Positions 1 to 7,600 of a stretch of 64,000 nucleotides of DNA are shown here, in pieces (the stretch's first letter is position 1; the number at the start of each line of letters is the position of its first letter). The DNA is from Pseudoalteromonas rubra (GTDB lineage: Bacteria > Pseudomonadota > Gammaproteobacteria > Enterobacterales > Alteromonadaceae). The notes under the pieces were generated by a model. That model was given only the letters and a program-made list of their open reading frames with translations, did not search any database and was not told the origin of the DNA. A program made the translations under genes and the position numbers. The DNA lies in contig NZ_JXYA01000019.1 in NCBI RefSeq assembly GCF_000967655.1, forward strand, positions 1 to 64,000, given 5' to 3'.

Positions 1-81
1 CCAGCCCGCTTTGATGGCTGAGATAATGTCCAGGCTACCGCCGTTCACGGCACTGATGTCTTGGCTGTTTAATGTATTAAT
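1..81 (-). pseudogene. Partial or broken double-glycine (microcin-type) peptide gene at window edge
   Basis: The minus strand encodes INTLNSQDISAVNGG followed by SLDIISAIKAGW, and the frame runs off the left edge of the window. The first part fits a microcin/bacteriocin double-glycine leader, and the second looks like the start of a hydrophobic, Gly-rich class II core. No ATG, GTG or TTG start exists: the frame is closed by stops just upstream (TAA TAA, about 94-99), and an ATT codon at 79-81 is the only near-start. The gene may be degenerate, frameshifted, or begin at a rare codon. It follows two similar small genes on the same strand. Confidence 0.35.
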
Positions 82-160
82 TAAACCAGCACTTTATTAA
101 TTTGGTAACACCCCTAAAAACCAACCGAGCGAAATTTAAATTTATTTATCAAGTTGAAAG

Positions 161-259
161 TTAAACAGGCTTGAAAAACAATTCAGGGTCACATGGATCA
201 TCGTATTCTCTCCCTGATCCAGCCACACACTTAATCTCTTCATCAAAAATATATCTCAT
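161..259 (-). CDS. Small microcin-leader peptide precursor, 32 aa
   Basis: Unannotated-type small gene. The product begins MRYIFDEEIKCVAGSG, which matches microcin leaders of the MR-x-x plus VSGAG/VGGA type (known for the microcin L/24 group), and ends in a 16-residue core REYDDPCDPELFFKPV. A good ribosome-binding site (AAAGGAAG) sits directly before the ATG. It lies 12 bp downstream of the next precursor (272-361), so the two are probably co-transcribed. The core is acidic, has one Cys flanked by Pro/Asp, and is much shorter than a classical class II microcin. Export through the neighbouring C39 ABC transporter is inferred from the leader. It could instead be a signalling peptide. Confidence 0.55.
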   Translation of the reverse strand: MRYIFDEEIKCVAGSGREYDDPCDPELFFKPV

Positions 260-271
260 CTTCCTTTCCTT

Positions 272-361
272 TTAGTTTTTATAATGTTCAACATCAGGGC
301 ACATAGGAACTTCTTCTCCGCCTGAGATAGCACTAAACTCTTTTAAAAATAAATCTCTCAT
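272..361 (-). CDS. Small double-glycine peptide precursor, 29 aa (microcin-type leader)
   Basis: The product begins MRDLFLKEFSAISGG, a textbook class II microcin/bacteriocin leader (MR[D/E]L start, hydrophobic positions at about -4, -7 and -12, Ser-Gly-Gly cleavage site). The predicted core is only 14 residues, EEVPMCPDVEHYKN, again with a Cys-Pro-Asp element. GGAG is placed 6 nt before the ATG. It is the first gene after a promoter-like intergenic region that carries a duplicated 112-bp element. The likely processing and export enzyme is the C39-peptidase ABC transporter encoded just upstream on the same strand. No immunity gene is evident. The sequence features are direct; function (antibacterial or signal) is inference. 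Confidence 0.6.
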   Translation of the reverse strand: MRDLFLKEFSAISGGEEVPMCPDVEHYKN

Positions 362-583
362 AACCACTCCGGTAAATTTCTATATTATTATTAAATCAGT
401 CTACGAAATATGCTTCAGCTAAATTCATTTTTTATAAATATCACCTACCAAGCCCATCTAAAAAACCACACTTACACATTGCTTGCGCTTGTTAGAAATG
501 CAACTTTTATACAGTTCTAGATAGCAAGAAGTTACAACTTAAAAACTCAGAATTTAATAAAAAAACAATAACAATCTAACTTT

Positions 584-695
584 CAAATTGAGATTAGAAT
601 TTATCTCGCAAACCTTATTACACTTTTTGAATTAAGCTTATCCCCGCCAAGATATAAGCTTATGTAAAAACTAACATTTAAATATAATTTGTCAA
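584..695. repeat. 112-bp direct repeat, copy 1
   Basis: This copy matches 741-852 at an offset of 157 bp, with roughly seven substitutions and no gap by eye. It contains a 9-bp inverted repeat TAAGCTTAT...ATAAGCTTA and, at 588-605, the word TTGAGATTAGAATTTATC. A close relative of that word occurs upstream of the peptide pair at 6.7-7.0 kb, so this is probably a regulator-binding region. Confidence 0.8.
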
Positions 696-740
696 TATAA
701 CATTTCAAAAAAATAAAAGATTAGACATTTAATTAAAAAT

Positions 741-852
741 CAAATTGAGATTAGAGCTTATCTCGCAAACCTTATTACATTTTTTGAATTAAGCTTATCT
801 CCGCCAAGATTTAAGCTTATATAAAAACTAACACTTAAATATAATTTGTCAA
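741..852. repeat. 112-bp direct repeat, copy 2
   Basis: Second copy of the element at 584-695, with the shared word at 745-762 (TTGAGATTAGAGCTTATC) and HindIII-like AAGCTTA half-sites. Read on the minus strand it begins TTGACA, which could act as a -35 element. It lies upstream of the small peptide genes that read leftwards. Confidence 0.8.
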
Positions 853-969
853 ACTATTTTTAAATTAATTAAATGACAAACTAAATTAAAAAACCACACG
901 CAAAACCAATAAAACCTGACGCGCAATAAACAATAAAATTAAATAACATAATCAAACACCAATATAAAA

Positions 970-3180
970 CTAAGCCATTATAAAACCACCCGAATCACTG
1001 GTATCTTTATACTGTTCATCATCAACACATAATGTAATATCCTGATGGATCGTTCTCCTGGTGCCAATATCGGGCTTTTCTCCAGCGATCGCCTGCCCAT
1101 ATCTGAGTTCAATAACACGATCTGCACTGGCTATCGTCTCTGGCCTGTGAGCAATAATTATTCGTGTTATATCCAGATTCTTAACCGCCTCATTTACAGA
1201 GAACTCGAGCTTTGTATCCAGGTTGCTTGTAGCTTCATCCATAAACAATATCTTCGGCTTCCGGTATAGAGCACGAGCCAGTAATAAGCGCTGGATCTGC
1301 CCACCTGACAAAGCGGCCCCCATATCACCTACAAGCGTGTTGTAACCCATCGTCATAGACATTATGTCTTTATCAATCGCAGCAACCTGTGCAGCCCACT
1401 CGACCTTTTTCATATCTAAATCGGGGTCAAAAAATGCAATGTTATCTGCGATTGAACCTGACAACAGTTGATCGTCCTGCATAACAGCTGCTATCTGAGA
1501 GCGATACTTAGATAATCCCACTTGCCGGATATCCACTCCATCGACTAAGATTTTGCCTGATTCTGGTTCAAACAGTCCTAACATAATTTTTGCCAACGTT
1601 GTTTTACCGCACCCCGAAGGTCCGACGATAGCAATGGACTCACCGGCTCCAATCTTTACATTGAGGTTTTTGAATACCGGGGCGTCTTTACTGTTGTAAC
1701 GATAAGTCACATCCTGTAGTTCAAGCTCTCCACTGAGTTCCTTTGTGCTCGCCTTACCCTGCATGTCACTTTCTTTGTCTGTCAGCGAGATATCAGCAAG
1801 TCGATTAAAGTGCAGGCTCAGCATCTTGAATTCGATTAATTTTTCTATTAGAGAGGCCATTTTTTCTACAAACTGCCGCTTATAGGCCATAAATGCGAAG
1901 AGCATACCCACGGTCAGGTCCCCTTCCATGACCAGCAGTGCAGCAAAATACACAACCAACACATTTTCAAAACCGAATATCACTTTATTGATTGATTCAT
2001 AACCAATATTTAAATGACCAACCCGTATGCCTGCGTTTAGGCTATCTGCATACTTGTTGTGCCAGACACTTTGCCTTTGCACTTCACGACCAAAAAGCTT
2101 AATGGTTTGAATGCCGCGCACGGTTTCCATGAAATTCGATTGCTCTTTTGCCTGGTTTACGATGACTTCTTCAGACATTCGGCGCAGAGGTCGATACATC
2201 GCAATTCGAATCACGGCGTAAATGGTGATCGCTGTGAGCACAACCATACTTAACTTAGGGCTATACAGGAAAATCATAATGAGCGTCGCAATGGCCATTA
2301 CACCATCGATAAGCGCTTCAATAACGCCCTTTGTCAGCAAGTCTTTCACCTGTTGCAAAGAACCAAAGCGAGACACCACATCGCCAATATGACGTTTTTC
2401 AAAGTACTGAAGTGGCAATCGGATCAAGTGATGGAACAGATTAGCCCCGAGCTGAATGCTCATCAGATTACCAAAGTGCAGTAATAACACACTGCGCACT
2501 GCACCTGTGACCATTTCAATCAACATGAGTAGGCCAAATCCAACGGCCAGAATCGCCAGTAAGTTCTGATCAAAACTCAGAATGACCTCATCAACCACTA
2601 ATTGCATATAGTATGGGCTGGCTATAGCAAAAGCCTGTAACAACAACGATAAGACAAATACCTTGCCCAAGGTCGATTTAAGACCTGTTACTTTGCTCCA
2701 GAAGTCTGAGAGTTTGAGGTTAACCCGCGTATCTTCCGACTTAAACTCTTCTGTAGGGCTTAGCTCCAACGCCACACCGGTAAAGTGTTTCGAGAATTCA
2801 TCCATGGTGTATTTGCGATGACCTAACCCAGGGTCATGTATCTCAACACTGTGTTTTGTAACCTTTTTAAGTACAACAAAGTGATTCATATCCCAGTGTA
2901 AAATACAGGGCGTTTTAAGCTGGGGCAGATGTTCCAAATCTAATCGCAGCGCCCTTGAGCTCATATTGAGCTTATCGGCTATCTGCATTAGCTCTTCCAA
3001 GTTCGCACCCTTTAAAGATATTTCATGGGTCTGGCGTAAGGTTGTTAGATCTGTTTTATAACCATGATAGGCGGCCACCATAGCCAGGCTCGCTAACCCA
3101 CACTCAGCGGCTTCGGTTTGCAAAATGACAGGCAACCGTTTAGCACCGCTAAACTTAAGTAAATGCATTGGATTTTCCAT
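970..3180 (-). CDS. Bacteriocin/microcin exporter: C39 peptidase-ABC transporter (PCAT)
   Basis: 736-aa inner-membrane exporter that cleaves double-glycine leaders and exports the mature peptide. Domains in order: C39 cysteine peptidase (about 1-145) with intact catalytic residues (Q21, C27 in QTEAAECGLASL, H100 in NHFVVL, D116 in HDPG); transmembrane domain (about 160-450); ATPase (about 480-715) with Walker A GPSGCGKTT, signature LSGGQ and Walker B ILFMDEATS. This is the CvaB/LagD type and full length. The start ATG overlaps the stop of the preceding HlyD-family gene (TAATG), so the two are translationally coupled. An outer-membrane TolC partner is not encoded here. The obvious substrates are the double-glycine peptides on both sides. 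Confidence 0.93.
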   Translation of the reverse strand: MENPMHLLKFSGAKRLPVILQTEAAECGLASLAMVAAYHGYKTDLTTLRQTHEISLKGANLEELMQIADKLNMSSRALRLDLEHLPQLKTPCILHWDMNHFVVLKKVTKHSVEIHDPGLGHRKYTMDEFSKHFTGVALELSPTEEFKSEDTRVNLKLSDFWSKVTGLKSTLGKVFVLSLLLQAFAIASPYYMQLVVDEVILSFDQNLLAILAVGFGLLMLIEMVTGAVRSVLLLHFGNLMSIQLGANLFHHLIRLPLQYFEKRHIGDVVSRFGSLQQVKDLLTKGVIEALIDGVMAIATLIMIFLYSPKLSMVVLTAITIYAVIRIAMYRPLRRMSEEVIVNQAKEQSNFMETVRGIQTIKLFGREVQRQSVWHNKYADSLNAGIRVGHLNIGYESINKVIFGFENVLVVYFAALLVMEGDLTVGMLFAFMAYKRQFVEKMASLIEKLIEFKMLSLHFNRLADISLTDKESDMQGKASTKELSGELELQDVTYRYNSKDAPVFKNLNVKIGAGESIAIVGPSGCGKTTLAKIMLGLFEPESGKILVDGVDIRQVGLSKYRSQIAAVMQDDQLLSGSIADNIAFFDPDLDMKKVEWAAQVAAIDKDIMSMTMGYNTLVGDMGAALSGGQIQRLLLARALYRKPKILFMDEATSNLDTKLEFSVNEAVKNLDITRIIIAHRPETIASADRVIELRYGQAIAGEKPDIGTRRTIHQDITLCVDDEQYKDTSDSGGFIMA

Positions 3181-4427
3181 TAAATCGCTCCTTTAATGCT
3201 GTACAGTGGCTCAAACAACCATTCAAATAGTGTGCGCTTATCGACCATAATATCGGCCTCAAGCAACATACCCGCTTGCAATGGCACAGATGCACCATAG
3301 GCTTTCGCACTTTGATCTTTTAACGACACGACAACCTGATATGCAGGCTCTCGCAGCACCACTGGCAAACTACTCGCTTCTTCTGGGAGTAAAATTGACT
3401 TAGAAACACTAGAGATCGTACCTTCATAGATACCAAACCTTTCATAAGGGAATGCCTGGTAACGGATCCGCGTGTTTTGCTCCTCCTGAACAAAGCCAAA
3501 CGCACGGGATGGCACAAGTAATACCGCTTCTAGTGAGGCGTTTTCTGGCAATACAGTCATCAAAGGCTTAGTACTTTGCGCTATCATGCCCGGCTTAACC
3601 ATTAAACTACTGATCCGTCCACTTCTGTGACTACGGACGTCATAGCTTTGCTGTGCACTTGCCTGTGTTATTTGCTGATTAATATTGGCAAGCTGGCTTC
3701 TAAGCTGAGACTCAGTTTCCTGAAATGTCAGCGGCAGTTGTTGACGTTCGAAACGTAATTGGCTCAATGATTCCTGCTGACTGAGCACTCGTCCTTCAAG
3801 ATCTTCAGCCTGTTGTTGCAATACCAACATCGCGTCCCTGACACTCTCGACATCAGCTTGGGATACAAAGTCTTTGGCAATTAAAGCCGAAGTATCCTTG
3901 TAACGCTTTTCACTCAGCGCAACTCGCTGTGTTAATAGTTCAAGCTGTTTGCGAGTTTGCTTCAACTGAAAAGCAGTATTGTCAATTTGTGAGTCCAGCT
4001 TTTCCTGATTGACTTTCGCAAGCTGAGTTTGGTTTTCAATATTCTGCTTAAGTAACTCTTTTTGCTTTATTAGTTCAGCTAGAATCACCTCATTCATATC
4101 ACCACCAGAGGTCAGGATGCGCTCCATTCTAACCCGCAGTAGCACCTGTCCTTTCTCTACCTGTTGGCCTTCCTCGACATACACTTCATCGATTACCCCC
4201 TGGCCGAGTGGATATACCTTGCTTAAACCGTCAGTCGGTCTTAAATAACCCGATACAATTTCTTTTCGGTGGTACTCTCCAAGCACCAAATATGTTATCC
4301 CGACGACGACCGTTACCAAGATCAAGAGCAAAATCCAATTGAATGACATATGTGTCGCAATTGACACTTCACCATCGAGCTTTTGCCCCTGATGTTCAAT
4401 GGCCTCTTTTCTGAATAGACCCGCCAT
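3180..4427 (-). CDS. HlyD/CvaA-family membrane fusion protein
   Basis: 415-aa periplasmic adaptor expected to link the ABC exporter to an outer-membrane TolC-like channel. It has a short cytoplasmic N-terminus, one membrane helix (WILLLILVTVVVGITYLVLG, about residues 33-52), a first lipoyl half-motif (about 85-105), a long coiled-coil hairpin (about 115-265) and a second lipoyl half followed by a beta-barrel. The chosen start MAGLFRKEAIEHQG lies just past the stop of the upstream gene with a GGGGTAAG ribosome site; an upstream in-frame start at 4475 would overlap that gene by 46 nt. Size and context match CvaA of the microcin V exporter. Confidence 0.9.
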   Translation of the reverse strand: MAGLFRKEAIEHQGQKLDGEVSIATHMSFNWILLLILVTVVVGITYLVLGEYHRKEIVSGYLRPTDGLSKVYPLGQGVIDEVYVEEGQQVEKGQVLLRVRMERILTSGGDMNEVILAELIKQKELLKQNIENQTQLAKVNQEKLDSQIDNTAFQLKQTRKQLELLTQRVALSEKRYKDTSALIAKDFVSQADVESVRDAMLVLQQQAEDLEGRVLSQQESLSQLRFERQQLPLTFQETESQLRSQLANINQQITQASAQQSYDVRSHRSGRISSLMVKPGMIAQSTKPLMTVLPENASLEAVLLVPSRAFGFVQEEQNTRIRYQAFPYERFGIYEGTISSVSKSILLPEEASSLPVVLREPAYQVVVSLKDQSAKAYGASVPLQAGMLLEADIMVDKRTLFEWLFEPLYSIKGAI

Positions 4428-4429
4428 GC

Positions 4430-4771
4430 TTACCCCACTAAACCTGGAAATGAAGCGGTTGAAAAAATACGCCACTGACCCTCTTCTTTAGCCAAAGAGT
4501 GAATATTCTGCATGCTTTTTTCTTGGTTCTGGCCTTCCTTTTCACCACGGATCATCATCTCGTCTCTTACAACCAATAAGTCATCCTGCTTCGACAACAG
4601 CTCAACCTTAGTGAGGGTCATTTCGAAATCAAACTGTTTACGCATATTTTCAAACTGGGCTTTCGCGCCAATCATGACAGCTGACCCGTTGTGGTAAAAA
4701 GCTTCTAGATCATCAAGATTGCCCGAACAAATGATTTGGTAATATCGCTCAAAAAACGCTTTTAATGTCAT
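4430..4771 (-). CDS. Small NTF2/SnoaL-like protein of the exporter operon
   Basis: 113-aa soluble protein with no signal peptide or membrane segment. The pattern of N-terminal helices (FFERYYQIICSGNLDDLEAFYHNGSAVMIG) followed by beta strands ending in GQWRIFSTASFPG resembles the NTF2-like/SnoaL fold. A strong ribosome site (GGAGG) precedes the ATG, and the gene ends where the membrane fusion gene starts, so it is the first gene of the exporter operon. Its job is unknown. Possibilities are a peptide-binding accessory, immunity protein or maturation factor; none can be proven from sequence. Confidence 0.7.
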   Translation of the reverse strand: MTLKAFFERYYQIICSGNLDDLEAFYHNGSAVMIGAKAQFENMRKQFDFEMTLTKVELLSKQDDLLVVRDEMMIRGEKEGQNQEKSMQNIHSLAKEEGQWRIFSTASFPGLVG

Positions 4772-5637
4772 CAGGTATCCTCCGTTGCATTCAATTTATG
4801 AAGTCAGTGCCGCCAGACAAAGAGGGAGACGCTGCTCGATTGATTTGCATCATGCGCTACGAACCGGAGGAAATCAAACCGACAAAAAAACGACTATAAG
4901 CATAAAAAACAACAACTTAAACCACTTAATTATTTACCAATAAGTGGCTGATTTGAGTAACATTGGAATCTCCAAATTCCTATAAGTATCCCAGCCAACC
5001 CAAGCTAATCGAACGATTCGCCATTTGCTGGAGCAGACAAGGCGGCATGCTCATATCGATCATGTAAACAAGGCTGTTCACTTGCCCGACTATATTGAAC
5101 AGATGAAAGTGGTGCCCTGACTGCTAGGAATGAGTGTCTTAAAAGGCAATGATGTGAGTGATTGCGTGCGGCCGGTATATAGCGCAAGGTTAAGGATAAT
5201 CACCAGGCATACGTTCAAGGCAGGCGGCGTTAATACATAAGTAATATCAAAACTCACGCCTGTTACTCGCTGGGATAAAAGTGTTGAACGAGGCCTCGAG
5301 TTGAATTACCCGTTTACAGGTTTTGTCTGAATTACTGCCAAAACGACCCCCTAAGCGCGGTAACTTACTGTATTACTTGCAAGCCAGCAGAGCCAAAAGC
5401 GGCTTTCTGAGGTGATATAACACTCCCCCCTGTAATTGAGAGGCAACTTGGTAATACACAAGATCTCACCTGGCGAGAAATAACAGTCCGCTGAACTGAA
5501 AATGTGAGTAGTCGCTATAAACCGCCCTATGCATATTCAGGCCAATCGCACACCAACCAATCGTTGATTACAAGCCAGGTAAACGGCGCTTATTTAATAC
5601 TGTAGATCAACAGGGCTCAATAAGCTTTCACTTGCGT

Positions 5638-5916
5638 ATGACTCACATAGGAAAGTGTAGAAAGTTTGAAAGACCTTTTTGCGCTAAGCAGCTCAATGGG
5701 TCGGGAGGCGTAAGCTTGTGTCCAGGGCATGAATTTACCCTTGGGATTACTGATGATATTAAAAAAGAAAGGGAAATAGAAAAGGCAACTCAAGGGCTTG
5801 CTTTAAAAAATGTTAATTTTATCTATTGCTTTTTGAAATTAACCAAGATAACATTTAATTTCCTTATTACATCTGCATTTCTCGCATATGTATGCCCGAG
5901 GCACCGCCATGCCTAG
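5638..5916 (+). CDS. Doubtful small hypothetical ORF, 92 aa
   Basis: Not recognised. The frame contains a mixed charged stretch (around GITDDIKKEREIEKATQG) and a hydrophobic C-terminal third (KITFNFLITSAFLAYV), so a membrane helix is possible. It lacks a clear ribosome-binding site and opposes the surrounding genes. A hairpin that could terminate a plus-strand transcript overlaps its end, which is the only extra support. It may be a gene remnant or chance frame. Confidence 0.2.
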   Translation: MTHIGKCRKFERPFCAKQLNGSGGVSLCPGHEFTLGITDDIKKEREIEKATQGLALKNVNFIYCFLKLTKITFNFLITSAFLAYVCPRHRHA

Positions 5917-5926
5917 GGCAATTTTA
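5893..5926 (+). terminator. Possible terminator hairpin
   Basis: TGCCCGAGGCA and TGCCTAGGGCA form an 11-bp stem with one mismatch and a 6-nt loop, followed by ATTTTATCTTAT on the plus strand. The T-tract is imperfect. Confidence 0.4.
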
Positions 5927-5938
5927 TCTTATCTGCCA

Positions 5939-6493
5939 CTATCCACATAAATCAGGATCCTGATAAACTGTCACTGACAGCTTTTCTTCATTAATTTTGC
6001 GTAGTTGCTCATCAGACAAGTCGCCACTTTGTAACGACACAAATACCTGCGTATCACTGACATAATTAACATCTAAACGCACTTCTTTCGAAGATGAGCA
6101 AAACCAGAGCACTTTAACATCGTCAAAGCCTTGCCTAGTAAAGGCCGTTGCTGGCGTAAAATGCCCATAAGCCACTTCATCCTGCAATTTAACCAGTAAA
6201 ACGCCTTTGTCTATCTCAGGCGTGCGCCACAGCTTTTCAATATAGCCATTACTCAGGGATGTAACGTCGACCAATTTGCCGCTTTCCATCCGATAAGTCA
6301 TGATCACCTGACCTCTTTGCATCAAGCTACCGACACCGCCAACGCTCCGTTCCAAAGTGCCAGCATGCTGAGCAAAATAATATTCTTTGCTGGGCTCGCT
6401 AATGTGTAACAGCCCGCTGATAGCTTTATCTATCGGCGCACTCAATGCCAACAACGGCACACAGAGCACGGCTGCTCCTAAGCTTCGTTTCAT
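5939..6493 (-). CDS. Secreted protein with barrel-sandwich/lipoyl-like segment
   Basis: 184 aa with a clear signal peptide (MKRSLGAAVLCVPLLALSA, cleavage after about 19). Residues about 50-110 contain two half-motifs (GSLMQRGQVIMTY and SNGYIEKLWRTPEIDKGVLLVKL) that resemble the two halves of the lipoyl/barrel-sandwich fold of HlyD-type adaptors, but without the coiled coil. Cys residues near 131 and 183 could form a disulfide. It follows the two related peptide genes on the same strand, so it is likely co-transcribed and periplasmic, perhaps a peptide-binding or export accessory. The fold assignment is by eye and uncertain. Confidence 0.6.
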   Translation of the reverse strand: MKRSLGAAVLCVPLLALSAPIDKAISGLLHISEPSKEYYFAQHAGTLERSVGGVGSLMQRGQVIMTYRMESGKLVDVTSLSNGYIEKLWRTPEIDKGVLLVKLQDEVAYGHFTPATAFTRQGFDDVKVLWFCSSSKEVRLDVNYVSDTQVFVSLQSGDLSDEQLRKINEEKLSVTVYQDPDLCG

Positions 6494-6653
6494 ATAATCG
6501 CTATTCCTTTTTTCAATTCACACCACTTGTTATGGTCAGTTGTGTATGGGTGCCAAATTTGTGACTTAACTCTGAGTCATATTCAGAATTTGCATTCATC
6601 GTCCCTGGAGTAAGTTATCTACTCAGGTTGAGTAACCTCAGCTCACAGCTCTG

Positions 6654-6794
6654 TTAGTCTGTCACTGGAAGTTTAGAGGTGATGATCCCATCGTTTGAGT
6701 AGCGCCCACCGCCTATCTGCTTCGTCTCGTTTGCGTTTAATGGCTGTGAAACAGTAAGTGATTTAAGGCTGCGCTTTTTAATACCGAACTTCAT
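6654..6794 (-). CDS. Double-glycine peptide precursor B, 46 aa
   Basis: Small gene with a good ribosome site (CGAGGT, about 7 nt before the ATG). The basic leader MKFGIKKRSLKSL...NETKQIGG ends in Gly-Gly-Gly, and the core is RYSNDGIITSKLPVTD (16 residues, or 17 with the last Gly). It is a clear paralogue of the neighbour at 6864-7001: the leaders align (K-K-[K/R]-S-L-K-[A/S]-L; LN; TK-x-I) and the cores share DGIITSK[L/M]P. Such leaders resemble natural-product precursor leaders handled by C39 exporters. No modification enzyme (LanB/M, radical SAM, YcaO) is nearby, so an unmodified secreted peptide is the simplest reading. Confidence 0.7.
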   Translation of the reverse strand: MKFGIKKRSLKSLTVSQPLNANETKQIGGGRYSNDGIITSKLPVTD

Positions 6795-6863
6795 AATTGA
6801 CCTCGAATTTATTTTTCTAATTTTTAGTTTGTTGTGGCTGTTACGCTCAGTGGATGTTTGTTT

Positions 6864-7001
6864 TTACTCAATGCCGTCAGTAGGCATCTTGGAAGTAATG
6901 ATACCGTCAGTGCCACCCGCGATTACTTTTGTCTGCTGGCCATTCAGTTGCTTTACAGTTTTAAGTGCCTTAAGTGATTTCTTTTTAACTAGAAGTTTCA
7001 T
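6864..7001 (-). CDS. Double-glycine peptide precursor A, 45 aa
   Basis: First gene of the pair, with ribosome site GAGGAAC 4-10 nt before the ATG. The leader starts MKLLVKKKSLKALKTVKQLN and ends QQTKVIAGG; the predicted core is TDGIITSKMPTDGIE (15 residues), with TDGI occurring twice. The paralogue at 6654-6794 lies 69 bp downstream. The conserved DGIITSK[M/L]P core alongside a diverged leader middle implies selection on the core, as expected for a receptor-binding signal or toxin. Processing by the PCAT at 970-3180 is inferred. It could be missed by standard annotation because of its size. Confidence 0.72.
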   Translation of the reverse strand: MKLLVKKKSLKALKTVKQLNGQQTKVIAGGTDGIITSKMPTDGIE

Positions 7002-7600
7002 TTGACGTTCCTCATTACTCAGTAGTTTTAGTGCAATAGACACTTAGTGAGTTCCTGTAGTGTCTTTTTTATAGTTATGTTTAATTCAACCCAGTTTTAC
7101 TAACCGGTGCAGCTTTTTGTATTTGCTCGCTGCTTTGTTGCTAAAAACTATAGAATATCCGACTCGAAATTAGAACTTATCAAAGCTTATAAACAAGTAT
7201 AAGCATCAAAGGTAAGCCGCTGTTTTTAAAGCTATTTAAATTACTTATTCAATGATATGGAAGCGCTAACATCATTTTCATCAGATTTGACTGCCTGTCC
7301 GTGCGCTACGAGGCAAAAAAGCATCACGCCCAGCCAAAAAATCTTCGCCTGCCAACATTCCAGGTAAGTTGATGTTGATGTTCATACCCGCTTTTGAGTG
7401 TGGTATTACGCTCCTGTGCAGGCGAGAGTGGGATAAGGAAATGACTAAGATATGCATGACAGTGGACAATCACGCAAATCATAAACCAAAGCAGGGATGG
7501 CTTTAACGCAGGGTTACATTTGCCATAAGATTAGGTCAGAGTGACCATTGAGGTAAACAGGAAGGCGCTGAACCAGTTTACTGGTTCAGCGAGACTGAAA
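7002..7600. other. Intergenic control region of the peptide pair
   Basis: About 600 bp with no gene I trust. Its left part is AT-rich and contains the shared 18-bp word (7164-7181) and direct ATAAG repeats 10 bp apart on the minus strand (TATAAGCTTTGATAAG), a spacing typical of OmpR-family half-sites. A -10-like TATAGT follows downstream. Confidence 0.55.
7164..7181 (-). promoter_or_regulatory. Candidate regulator site shared with the left peptide locus
   Basis: TCGAAATTAGAACTTATC (plus strand) matches the words at 588-605 and 745-762 in 14 of 18 invariant positions across the three copies, in the same orientation relative to the peptide genes. On the minus strand TTCTAA is followed 17 nt later by TATAGT, so the word may overlap the -35 region of the peptide promoter. 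Confidence 0.5.

Larger units (their letters stand above)
362..969. other. AT-rich intergenic region with duplicated 112-bp element
   Basis: No convincing gene is visible. The region separates the ABC transporter stop from the small peptide genes. It is very AT-rich and contains two near-identical 112-bp direct copies (584-695 and 741-852), listed separately, which probably make up the control region of the leftward peptide genes. Confidence 0.7.
4772..5938. other. Long intergenic region, mostly without recognisable genes
   Basis: About 1.2 kb of moderate composition. An inverted repeat CCACTTA...TAAGTGG lies at 4922-4947. A weak plus-strand reading frame (5638-5916, given separately) and a hairpin with a short T-rich tail at 5893-5926 are the only other structure seen. 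It may be a remnant of decayed genes. Confidence 0.5.

Noticed and set aside
4787..4849. Mini-frame on the minus strand, MMQINRAASPSLSGG-TDFIN, just before the NTF2-like gene
   Set aside because: It has a Gly-Gly followed by TD as in peptide A, but no ribosome site, a poor leader and a five-residue core; likely chance.
5005..5187. 60-aa minus-strand frame
   Set aside because: His/Ser/Arg-rich, no ribosome site and no recognisable domain.
7281..7469. 62-aa minus-strand frame upstream of the peptide pair
   Set aside because: Composition is not protein-like, no ribosome site, no family recognised.
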